Assembly (NCBI GenBank): GCA_014155875.1
Contig: JACEFZ010018156.1
Coordinates: 496,001-560,000, forward strand
Reading direction: 5' to 3'
DNA: 64,000 nt
Origin: Cepaea nemoralis
Lineage: Eukaryota; Mollusca; Gastropoda; Stylommatophora; Helicidae
Part shown: positions 27,513-40,557 of the stretch, one piece after another
How the letters are laid out: each line of letters opens with the position of its first letter
Numbering within the stretch: the stretch's first letter is position 1
Position numbers and translations under genes: made by a program
The notes under the pieces: generated by a model
The model's database searches: none
Told to the model about the DNA's origin: nothing
The model's input: only the letters and a program-made list of their open reading frames with translations

Positions 27513-30500
27513 TTCCACTTCTGTCGTCAAGCGTCGTGGGGAGGAATAATTTGCGTTCCAGTGCCCGGTGGGCGGCACTGGATAGTGTCATTCCGTGTGG
27601 TTGTACAATGTCTCTGATGTCGTCAATCCATTTTCTTCTTGGACGTCCTAATGGTCTCGTCACAGATGATCTTTGATGTAAGGCCAGTGATGGTAGTTGC
27701 TGATGTTGCATTCTAACGACATGGCCAAACCACTTGATCTTCTGTCTTTCAATAAATGTGGCACAAGGTGTTGATCCCACAGTCTGTCTGATAATAGCAT
27801 TTCTTACTCGATCTCGGATTGTTAAGTTGGCAGCTCTCCTCAGGCATCTCATTTTGCAGGTGTTGATTTTGCGAAGGTGTAATTTGGATAAAGTCCAGGT
27901 TTGAGATTGGTAGCATAGGGTTGGTGTGAATATGCTGTTTATTATCTGTTGTTTTGCGGACATGGGTATGTTTGGATGTTTCAGTAAGGGTGATAGTTGA
28001 TATGTAAGTGCACTAGCTTTTTGACATCTGATTTCAATTTCTCTGTCCAATCTGCCATCTTCTGTGATCATACTTCCAAGGTATTTGAATTCTTTAACTT
28101 GTTTCAGAGTTGTGTTATTTATCTGTATATTTAGTGGGCCTGACGATCTGCTAACTTGCATTACTTCGGTTTTGGCTGTGTTTATACTCATATTGTATCT
28201 GCTGCATGTTGAACTCAGATTAGTAATATGATTTGTAGTATGCCCTCATCGCTGTAAAACAGGCACTGATCATCTGCAAATAGAAGTTCATTTATTCCCT
28301 GTGGGTCAGTTGTTTCATCTGGAATAAAGAGTTCTAAATTTTCTGAATCTGTTCTGCCGAGACTTGCTTCTTTCTTGCTTGTTCCTGTATGTGGTTTCAA
28401 AAATTAGCAAACAACCAGCAGATGGCCACAGTGAGTTACAAGGTATCCTTTATATGTATGATGACAGCCTTAATGTTCACCCATACTTATGATCGAAATC
28501 ACACCATATGTTTTTCTATATTTAAAAGTACAGTACAGTCCAACTTACTTTTGGATAAAGGTCTGTTATTATCCCAGACTACCAGATTGCCCAGTGATGT
28601 AGCTGTTAGAGCTCTGGCTATACCTATCTGGTACAAAGACTGGCTGTATCTTCCAACAGGCTTGTTGAAATCCTTGTCTGTCAGTGGAGGTGCATAATAT
28701 TGTATGTAGTTTTCTTCCTGCAAGAAATACAGATCCCACAGAAGATCACTAACACTATAAAGGCAACTATAGAGACATGAAATGCAGAGTTCTTCATGAG
28801 GGAAAATTAACACACATGCTTGAAATAACAGGAATGTGACAGGTATGCCTTTTGACATCTTTATTACTCTTACTGACTATAGCCTGGAGTATGAAGACAA
28901 CAGTTACCACCAGAAATGTAATATGATGGACTATGACAGAGCAGCATGATGATCTGGACTTTACAAATGACACTGTCTTCCTGTCCTTAGTATTAAATCA
29001 GGTGCAAGATAAATTAAACACACTTGATGGGCTTGATGGAAGGTCACAAAAATTAAAGGAAAATAATTCATAGGGAAAAGGAAAAGATAATGAAAATAAA
29101 TCAAACAAATGATAACCCGATCTTCCTTGGTAAAACCTTACATAGTGGAATCATACACCTATTTAAGTAGTAATGTAGACAAAGAACAAATAGATTAAAA
29201 TAAGAATACAATAGACAAGAAGAGCTTTTATAGCACTATGAAATTTGTGGAAGTCAAAAGAAATGAATCTAGTACCAAACATCAAATATTCAACTAAAAG
29301 GTCAAATCAGTACTGCTGTATGGATCAGAAACATGGTGAACGACTAAACAATTACTAATAAACTACAAACATTCATTTACTGGTGCCTGTGCATAGATGG
29401 ACTAAAATACTATGACAGAATTGCTATTGCATAGCTCATGGAGAGAACTAAATAAACTGCAGCAAAACAAGAGGTGATGAAAAGATGCTGGTGCTGGAAA
29501 GGACACACATTGAGAAAACTGCTAATGTTATAATTAGAAAGTCCTTTCTCTGGATCCTACAGAGCAAAATCAATAGCGGGAGACCTAGATCACACGGAGA
29601 AGAGAATCAGAGACAGTGTTGAATAATACTGGGGTACACAGAGGGGATGGCAAAAGACAGAAGGACTTGACATGAGTTGGTTGAGACCTATGTTTCACTG
29701 TGGGATAAAAGGCAGAGGAAGAAGACAGTCATAATGCAGCAATACTACTTCCACATGAAAACTGTTTAGAGAGCATTTATTCACGTGTCCCTATAAATTC
29801 TGATCAGAGATATGCTTAATGTGGTATTTATAAATGATATAAATGAACAATTTGGCTTCTCAATTAAATGTGTTAACAAATACAATAAGTTGTAAAAATA
29901 TTTGTAAACTATTTAACAGTTAAAAGAAAGAGGCAAGCATTCACGCTTGTATGTTTTCACATTTTCTGTTCTGTCACTTGTCATTCTTGTTGTTATATCA
30001 ATGGTTTATTTATTCATTCATAGATTCCTGTTTCCAACTGTCAAATGTTTTTAACCATCATTTCTATCAACACCATAAAATTAGACAACTAAATGGCGAA
30101 AACATGTTACAAATGTGCAAGAGTAGATTAGTGGATCTGAAATACGCTCTACAAGTAACAAAAACATTAATATATATGCATATGCTCACACAAAAAAGAT
30201 TGGTCTAAACAGAGAAAACAAATTCAAAATATTCTGGGGGGAAAATGGGTGCATTTCAAATAATGGAAGCCATGCCAAAGTAAATAAATGTCTGTGAATT
30301 TAGTAACCAAATTAAACATTTTTCTTTAACAACAATTATAAAGTTCCTAACCTATGAATCAGTAATTATGTTTATTGTGTCTGAACAGATCTGATATTAC
30401 AAAATGCAAAAATACATCCTAATAAGACACACCAACAAAACAAACAAAACAAGTCCTGTAGCGGGAAACCTCATGTGTGGTTAGTGCTAGTGACATCAAA

Positions 30501-33500
30501 TTTGTGTATTTCATGGGTGTACGAAGGAACAGGTGGCAATACTTTCCCTCCCATACAGAATGATGGCATCAAACACTAGTCCAACCGCTCTCATGCCATT
30601 GTGAGTGTAACGTCTTATCCATTACACTAACACACTCACTAAGATACACTAACAAGTATACACAATCTTTAACAGCCAATATTAATTTTCTGAACAAATT
30701 AACTTTTGGAAAATCTAGAATACAACTTACCCAGTGAAAGAAAAGAACCTGTGATTCACTATTTGTGACAAGATGATGTATATCAGTTGGGTCAAAATAA
30801 ATGAAACTTTGAATTCCATATTCTGGCTTCAGATCAGCTGAGCAGATTGGAACATCACCATCGACTGTCCAGTTCCAAATGGCTAGAGTCTGACCAAATA
30901 AACATGATAATTTTCATTATGTGAAGGCTTTCTGTCTTTTATTTCATAAATTCGTAGTTAAATTAGGTGAAGTCAGTAAGTCAGTTACAAGTGGACAGTA
31001 ACATAATTATTTATTTTTGGACTTATATTCGCAGTTAAATGAGGTGAAGTCAGCAAGTCAGTTACAAGTGGACAGTAACATAATTATTTATTTTTGGACT
31101 CATATTTCTCTGTTATTGATACAGTTATCCCATCACTGTATCAATGCTTCGAAACATGCAGCCTAGGTGACCTTTCTGGTGGAAAATGCTAATAGTACTC
31201 TTAGTGAACTCCAAAATACTGTAGACATAACCTTCTTGGCTAGTGGAACAATCTAGAATTTCTTGACTGAAGGGGAAGAGGATGTTTCTATTGTGATTCA
31301 TGTTGTCCTAGTGAATCACCTGGGCATCCACCATGAGCACTCTTTCTGAATATTCAACTGGTCATGCATTAAAGTAAAAACATCAAGGACCTTTCACATA
31401 CTTTGAGGCAAACCGGGTTCATATTGTTAGTTCTATATTTGTATAGACAATAGGCACAATAGGCACTCAACAGGTGATATGGTTATGCTAGCTGCCTTTA
31501 TTTCCCAGGACATTTTCTGATACCCATTCTACAATGGGTCGAAGTGAGAGCCCAATTAAAATAAAACCCTCATTGAGGATTGGAAAATATGACTTTTGGG
31601 CACACATGTTAGCATGCTTACTATTGCTGTTGCTATAGTGTCTATTTTTACTTGTCCGTCTTTTGGAATCATCTCCTCAATCCTCAACGAATATTTTTCT
31701 GTCACAATCTCAGTGTGATAAATTAACAGGCCAGTCTTCATGAATAATTTTGTTAGTGTCTTTTGAAGAAATTATCAACTCATTCATGTAGCACTTTTGA
31801 AGAAATTATCAACTCATTCATGTAACACTTTTGAAGAAATTATCAACTCATTCATGTAACACTTTTGAAGAAATTATCAACTCATTCATGTAGCACATTT
31901 GGAGAAATAATCAACTCATTCATGTAGCACTGTTGAAGAAATTATCAACCCATTCATGTAGCACATTCAGAGAAATTATCAACTCATTTATGTAACAATT
32001 TTGGAGAAATTATCAACTCATTCATGTAGCACTTTTGAAGAAATTATCAACTCATTTATGTAGCACTTTTGAGGAAATTATCACCTCTTTCATGTAGTAC
32101 TTTTGGAGAAATTTTCAACTTGTTCATGTAGCACTTGTGATAAACACTTTTCACTATAGACAGGTAACAATTCCTTATAAATATCCTTCTCATTAAGTTT
32201 TTATGTCCCATCCCCTTCAAATGTGCACAACAGCATGCTGTTCTATTATTGTACACTGCACAAGTGCAAATGTCATTTTTATCTACTCTGCACTTGCTCA
32301 TGCAATTACCAAGTTATCTAAGCAATTTGTAAAGTTGGATGATGCTTTCACTGAATGAGACCTATAATAAACTACAAACTATCTGTTCAGCTTCCCCATA
32401 TCTGTATATAACTTATTGAGCTTCCCTTTTAGGAAACACTATTTTGACTGTGAAGATAGCCTTCCTTTGAGCATGATCTGTGACTTTTACTCTGGGATGC
32501 TAAGATAATTAACTGAAACGCCGATCGCATTCCGGCACGAACCTAAGGCCTATCCACGTCATGGAAGCACTATACTCGAGTTTCGCCCTCGTTTGAGCTC
32601 GTCAGTAGTGCATATCCCTGACCGGATCCGGAAACAAGCCCCGGATCACGCGTGTGAAGCGGGTGTGTAACCACGCAGCACACACTGGACACGCCAAATT
32701 ATCACACCGGAATACCACAACGCTACCCATCGTAGGCTATGCTCAAGATTGCCCAATCGCCGCGACTGACGTCCGTCAATCGATGTGGACCCGAACGATC
32801 AGGACTTCTCACTGGCAAGGAACACCAGGCCTCCTAAATCCAGTGAGCAATGATAAAATTGATTATTTGGTTGTTTCGGGATTTGAAATTTAAATATTGA
32901 GCACAACCCACTACTGGAAACGCCGATCGCATTCCGGCACGAACCTAAGGCCTATCCACGTCATGGATTTAGGAGGCCTGGTGTACCTTGCCAGTGAGAA
33001 GTCCTGATCGTTCGGGTCCACATCGATTGACGGACGTCAGTCGCGGCGATTGGGCAATCTTGAGCATAGCCTACGATGGGTAGCGTTGTGGTATTCCGGT
33101 GTGATAATTTGGCGTGTCCAGTGTGTGCTGCGTGGTTACACACCCGCTTCACACGCGTGATCCGGGGCTTGTTTCCGGATCCGGTCAGGGATATGCACTA
33201 CTGACGAGCTCAAACGAGGGCGAAACTCGAGTATAGTGCTTCCATGACGTGGATAGGCCTTAGGTTCGTGCCGGAATGCGATCGGCGTTGCCAGTAGTGG
33301 GTTGTGCTCAATATTTAAATTTCAAATCCCGAAACAACCAAATAATCAATTTTATCATTGCTCACTGGATTTAGGAGGCCTGGTGTTCCTTGCCAGTGAG
33401 AAGTCCTGATCGTTCGGGTCCACATCGATTGACGGACATCAGTCGCGGCGATTGGGCAATCTTGAGCATAGCCTACGATGGGTAGCGTTGTGGTATTCCG

Positions 33501-36500
33501 GTGTGATAATTTGGCGTGTCCAGTGTGTGCTGCGTGGTTACACACCCGCTTCACACGCGTGATCCGGGGCTTGTTTCCGGATCCGGTCAGGGATATGCAC
33601 TACTGACGAGCTCAAACGAGGGCGAAACTCGAGTATAGTGCTTCCATGACGTGGATAGGCCTTAGGTTCGTGCCGGAATGCGATCGGCGTTTCCAGTAGT
33701 GGGTTGTGCTCAATATTTAAATTTCAAATCCCGAAACAACCAAATAATCAATAATTAACTGACTCATAAAGGAAGATCAGCATCATGCCAACATTAAAGT
33801 AAACATGTTAGGCTTAATGTATATAAAATTACAAGAAATACATATCAGCTGAAATACCTGCACAGGTAAAGCACTGAGTGTTGCCAAGAATCTGGAATCA
33901 GGGGTTAAGGATACTGCAACCACCCCTCCTTTAGGGTTTGGATCAAACATGGTTTGAATTGGAGTCCTAGGATAGTTAATAATAAATGAATTAGTAAGTT
34001 AACAAGGCATCTGAGTATATTTAGTGTGTCTCAGAGGTATATCTCACCCCCACTGGTCCGATAGTTGACTCATTACATTTATACTTGCCATATTAATTAA
34101 AGAGATAAGAGTTGTTGGAGGTTATGCTGCCAGTGTTGTCAACACAAGCACATGAGGGTTTGATGTCTGTACTCACCATTCACTGTGGAAAGACTGGCCG
34201 CCTAGTCCTCCATGCACTCAGGCCTTGTGGCATAATGGCTAACCACCATTATTCAGTTGACAAGAATTCAAGCCAAGAAGAGGAGAAAATATAAAACAAT
34301 GGACTTTGCTAACGCAAACTGAAACCAAACCTTTAAAACTTAATGCAACATCAAAACTGGAACTGGAACAAGTGACAGATGACGTCAATTCTAGGAAACA
34401 TTTCATCAGCCCAAGCTCAGGAGATCATTGGACAAAACAGACATGTGACACTGCTTCCGCGCGAAACGCCTGTTTGGAAATGTTAATCGCGCACTCTTCC
34501 TAAAACATGCCTGATGAACAGACGTGAAAGCTAGTGTGACCGGATTTTCAAATAGGGAAGGCAGAATGTCTGGATCCCAGTGAAATCTTGGTGGCAACCC
34601 AGTTGGCAACCCACAACCAACCAGCTGGCAACCAACTGACCAACCAACCAAACCAGATCCCAGAGAGAGAAAGAGATGACCCACACTTGAGATGGAAGAA
34701 GACTTGGTCATGGGCAGAACTGGAGTGGATCCATCAGTCAATGGACCCAGGCTTATCCAAATCTCCCATCACAAGGGTACCTTTCTTTTAGGAACACACA
34801 ACACTCAGTTTCAGGAACTGATACATAAATGTTGATTTCACTATCACCACACTTAACATGTACAACATTCAATTGTTTACCATGTTTTCACACTTGTTGA
34901 CATCATGTATATTGATGCTTATTTATTGATGGTTTGTAATATTGGTCCTATATGCATGTTTCTAATTTATCTTGTGTACACCACAATAGAAATGTACATG
35001 ACAGGCCAGAAGACACAGGCCCATTCAATAAATAATTAACTGTCACTGATCTTATGTTGATTATTGGTTCAACCTATCTGTGATTCTCCATCTTATGTGT
35101 GTACACTAAGTTATCAAGATCTATTGTGATTGGTTATGTGTTTAATTGTTTAAAAACAAATTAACTCATGAAGGAATATGTAATTGGGAGAGACTCAAGG
35201 TCTATCAACTGCTCAACATCCATGCTTTCTTAACATAAATCAGGCTGAGAGAATTCTCCAGACTTTCCTCAGATTTGATAAACAAAAGGGGGGTTCAAGA
35301 GCTATAAGAATCCTTGGAGAAGGGGCAGAATCCCAGTTGGTATTTATTATTTTCACCAGGGCCATAATCTATATCTCGTAGACAAAATTAAATAAGACGA
35401 GGCCTGCAGATAACTCGAGGGTCATATTCTGGGGTTATTGAAGACAGAAGAGGATGGGGCCCAACTTCTTTGATTAGAAATGGGGCATGCACCAAAGTGA
35501 TTTCCCACTCCCTTCAAAAATATATGACAGGCCTAAACAATGTTATGGTGATAGCCCTTTTACACCCACAGCAATTCCTGCTATGGAACTTTATTTTAGT
35601 TGTCTCATATTTGTACATTTCTTGTGAATTAATGAGCTACATTTGTCTCATATATGTACATTTCTTGTGAATTAATGAGCTACACTTGTCTCATATTTGT
35701 ACATTATGAAAGCTATTTCATGTGAATTAATGACCTATAGGTGTCTCATATCTGTACATGTGTGTTGGAATAACAGCTAAGTAATTTTGCTGATAATGGC
35801 ATGTGCGTGGTTGGGTGATGGTCGACACCTGCCCTCAACATTCACTGGGGTGGGGGAAGAGAGGAGAAGACTGGCCATCTATTCTTCCATGCAATCAGTC
35901 CACAAAATATGACATTTCTAACACTGCACATACCCACAGCAGGCTTCTACTTTGGGACTTTGTGTAAAAAGAATGCCGAAAGTTATGCTATATAAATTGC
36001 AGTATGTGTCAGTTGTTTTGTTTTCACTGTCTGTTGTTGGCAACAACAACTTTAAACAACACACTAAGAAGTTACAAGCAAACAGGCAACAGTAGTGAAA
36101 AACTGAATGTTACCCTGTGTAAGTATCCCAAATGTTAACCATGGCGTCTGGCCCAACATCTCCTGTAACAAGCCATCTTTTGTCTTGTGACACGGCTGAG
36201 CATCTAATTGGGTTAAGCTGTGGAAACAGTTACAATCATCATTTTGAGATGTTCATGATGACAGATATGGCCAACTCATCAAGCCTCAGGTTGAATAATA
36301 GGAATACAGAAGTATTGGTGATAAAAGATGAATCGATCATGCCTAAGAGTACAATCAAAGTAAATGGTATTAATTTGGAGTAAGTGCAGAAATGCAAGCT
36401 ATCTAGGCACACATATAACATCATATGGAAAATGCATTAAATTAAATACAGAGATCAAGAACAGTAGAGGACAGGCAACAACTACAATATATGAGGGCGA

Positions 36501-39500
36501 GTCAATAAGTAAGTCACACAGTTCTGTGGGATGGCAGGTAAATGTAGTTGGTGTTTTCTACAGGTGACAGCAACATCAAACTTTATATTCCCGGTCATCA
36601 GGTGGCACTAGGTGTCTCATGTGCATATGCAGCGCATAAACAAAATGGTGACTGTACATACGGAGTGTACAACCAAAGAGCAATGTGCTGTTGTGCGTTT
36701 TTGTGGGAAAAAGGACTGCCTGCAAAGGACATTCATAAGGAAATGCTTCCTGTTTATGCTGACAAATGTTTGTACCATAAAGCAGTGAATAGCTGGGTAG
36801 AAAAATTTTCTCAAGGGCACTCTAAAATTGTTGATGAAATCTGATCTGGCCGTCCTGTTGAGATTGCAACAGAAGCATCTGTGCAGTGGGTGGAGGAGAT
36901 GATTAGAGGTGACAGGTGAGCAACGATAGACTCTGTAGCATCTGCAATAAGGTGCTCAAATGGTTCAGCATACAGCATAATGCAAGATCGATTGAAATTT
37001 AAGAAAGTGTGCTCAAGGTGGGTACCCAGACAATTGAAGGAGGAACACAAAATGAATTGATTTGGCCTGTCCTTGCATCATCTCTGTCAATACGAAGATG
37101 AAGGAGAAGACATGCTGAACAGGACTGTTATTGGGGACGAATCATGGATGCATCACTACCAGCCCAAATCAAAGCGTGCTTCAATGCAATGGAAACATCC
37201 TTCTTCGCCTTGTGTCCAAAAATTCAAGGTTATGCCATCAGCAGGGAAGATTATGCTGACAGTGTTCTGGGATTGTCAAGGTGTGAATTCTGAATCATAC
37301 TGTGAAGTTCTATCAATGCTTCATGATGCAATTCAAAGAAAACGTCCATGATTGCTGACTAGAGGAGTGTTGCGTCTTCATGACAATGCCAGACCACATA
37401 CGGCTTGATTAACTCAGGAGAAAATTAACCAACTAAGGTGGGAAGTTCTGGAACATCCACCTTACAGCCCCGACTTAGCCCCTAGCGATTTCCACCTTTT
37501 TGGTCCACTGAAAACCCACTGAAATTTCACGAATGATGCCGAAGTTGAATGTGAAGTGAAAATGTGGTTTAGAAAACAGAGCTGCAGTTCTATTCAGCCA
37601 GTTTGGGAAGACTGATAAAACGATGGGATAAGTGCATCATTGTTGGTGGAAATTATGTTGACAAATAAAGGGATAATGTAAGTATAAAAATAAACTAGTT
37701 TCAAATTGTTATCATATTTAGTTATTTTTCTACAGCCATTTGTGACTTACTTATTGACGTCCTCTCGTAGGATGACCAAAAGGCTGACAGGCAAGAATGC
37801 TTGACAGTGTGCATACCATATCCACTAATTATACTAGTTTATGAGAAGAGAGGCATTGGAGAACACCATGATGACTGGAAAGATCAAGGTGAAGAGAGGC
37901 AGAGGCAGACCAAGAGAAATGATGCTGGATAGACTGAGACGGTGGCATTGAGGAATATCATCAGCAGAATGATCCAGAACACCAAAGACCGAGACAGGAG
38001 ATCTGTGGAGAGGCATGAATGCATACGCCCGCTGGCAATTCGATGATGATAATGATGATAAAAAATTACAGAAATGTTAACTGGTTATAACTTTCATATT
38101 TCAGTATGCCAGCTTAAATACATAAGGACTCTTTGCATTTTGTTAAAATTCTGTTATTTATTTTTTGTGTTCGGTATCTATTTCTTCAATATGGTCAACA
38201 ATCGAGACTCAAACCACTGAAGATGTAGCTGAAAACACAATAGAAATATTATGCACGACTCCTTCAGAGAGGCAGTCATAATAATTTAAAATATTTCAGT
38301 CTAGTAAGCAATAATAGTCAAAATAACAGAAGATAACAAATATTCCTATATCATGAAAAGAGACAATTTTTTTTAAACTATGAGCTACCAAAATACACAA
38401 AAAAACAGACATTGATAGCAATACAAAATTGCATCAACAGACCTAATTACCAATTTACACAAATATATAAAATACTACAACATACAAGAGTCACATTTAC
38501 AGCTTTGATATAATTCATATGGTGCCATAACAAACAGATGAATTTCATTTACCGCCACATATTTCAGTGTAAACAAACCTGTATATTTATGAAACACTTA
38601 CATGAGCCTGTAGGATGTGCTGTTTATTATTCTTGAAATCATACATTATGCCTACGTGTGCACAAGGGTACATAATTGCTTGACGAACTCCATCACTCAG
38701 GTTTAACACTGGAACATTTCGGTTTAGACCAAAGGACCAGACAATGTTCTGTTAAAAACAAAATGAAGATAATTTGTTTAAAGTAAATAATTATGATACC
38801 AAAACACTAGAAAATGCTTGGTTAAAAACAAAAAATGAACTAATTCTTTCGAGTATATAATTTTAAAGGAATTTAGAAAAGAGTAAACATTTTGTATCGA
38901 AATGTGAATTGACTTCAAAATACGAATAACCTGGGTGTATCTATAACATGTATCCTGTCAGTCATACAGAGTCCTTGCCAATACCCACAAACATGGCACC
39001 AAGGGCTTAGAGCAGAAGCACAAATAATATGTAAGGAATGTGGAATGAACAAAGTCAACAATGAAGAATTTAAGAACCAGTGGACAAATATGCTGGCACA
39101 TAAATGTTGTCACTTCTACTCAGCGAAATTCAAGGTAATGTGAGGTTTATTCTTCTTTGCCCTTTATCCCTCATTGGGGTATAGGCTTTAAAAAAACTCA
39201 CGCCAAGCCTTCCTATCTTTTGCAATCTGCAGCAGCGCCATCCATGTTTTCCCCCGTATTATTTCTCTCTGTCTTTAATTCTCCTCTCCATATGTTTTTA
39301 GGTTCCCCACTATCATTCACCCTGTAAGTTCCAGACAAGGGAGTTTCTAGATATGCTATCCTCATGTTTTCTCAATATATGTCATATCCAGCACAATGTC
39401 TAGCATCTTGATCCACTGGTTTGTTTCATTGAGTTGTTTAGTTCTCTCCAAGAGCTCTATACTGACAATTCTGTGATACACTTTTAGTTCCCCTAATCTG

Positions 39501-40480
39501 TGCTGCAGGCACCAATTAATGAATGTTTATAGTTTATTAGTAATTCTTTTAGTTATTCTCCATGTTTCTGATCCATTTTGTGGTACTGATCTAACATTTG
39601 AGTTAAATATTCTAAGTTTGGTGCTAAGTTTAATTTCTTTCTTGACTTCCACAAATTTCTGAATGCTATGAAAGCTCTCCTTGTATTTTGTATTATTCTT
39701 GTAATATCTTTACACGTTTCCCCATCTTTGTCTACACTGCTTCCTAGATAGGCATATGATTCCATATCTTGAAGTGAGGTCTCACCAAGGAAGATTGAAT
39801 TGCTTTTTGCTTATTTAATCTCATTATCTTTGTCTTCCCCCTTTTTAGACCTACAATTTTTAGACCTAATTGCATCAAGTATATTCAGTTTATTTTGCAT
39901 CTGATTTCATGTGTGTGACACAGGATCTGTTTGGTCACAACCCACAAATCCAATATTGAGTGGCAAGTTTAAAGTTGAACACTTTGCTTTAGTATTATGC
40001 ATCATGTGGCTATCTGGCCAGTGCATGATCTGTCTGATCAAAAGCCTGCATGTTCATCCATTAGTGGTTTATAACTAGCATTTCTTAATCTTTCCTACAT
40101 AGAGTATTAGCTCATCCTAACTTATTGATGTCATTTAAAGGAACTTTACATTGAATTACATATTACCAAAGTAAAACACAAAAATGAGAAAAAGATGAAG
40201 TAAGAAAATTATGTTGTTTAATTAATAAGTGTTTATTATTGCTTGTTTGAAAAGTGCACCAAATTATTTAAGTGTTCTGTGGTATTTACTTGGAATTATC
40301 AGAAAACATAAAATAGACTGAACTAAGGGAGCGCCAAGGAACAGATGGATAGCTCCCACAGCTACACAAACACAGACTCAATGCATTATATAATGGTGCA
40401 CCAAAACGCTCAGCTTAAGATTGGTAGCTTCAACTTCCTGTGTACTCTCAGCAGCAACTGTGCATCAAATGTCATTGTCC

Positions 40481-40557
<77 letters not shown>

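Larger units (their letters stand above)
32517..33750. mobile_element. Retrozyme-like insertion: 402-bp hammerhead-ribozyme units in inverted arrangement
   Basis: A 1234-bp block flanked by perfect 12-bp copies of ATAATTAACTGA. Going right it contains one full unit with the ribozyme on the minus strand (32517-32918), 48 bp of a second minus unit (to 32966), an inversion junction sharing TGG, a 5'-shortened plus unit (to 33290), a full plus unit (33291-33692) and 58 bp of a further plus unit. The head-to-tail period is 402 bp on both sides. The units differ by only a few bases, so the insertion is young. It is GC-richer than its surroundings and encodes no enzyme. Known: metazoan retrozymes are short non-autonomous retroelements with hammerhead motifs, arranged in tandem and thought to move through circular RNA using Penelope-type enzymes. 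Assigning this block to that class is inference from the ribozyme, repeat structure and duplication. Confidence 0.85.

Noticed and set aside
32654..33554. A 79-codon open frame present in the ribozyme units on both strands
   Set aside because: It is conserved only because the units are near-identical copies. No start context or domain, and the units behave as non-coding ribozyme elements.
32517..33750. Vector or cDNA adaptor contamination, because of BamHI, XhoI and SacI sites and a CGGCACGA motif
   Set aside because: The hammerhead motif, exact 402-bp period, inverted units and target duplication explain it better. A database search for vector sequence would settle it.
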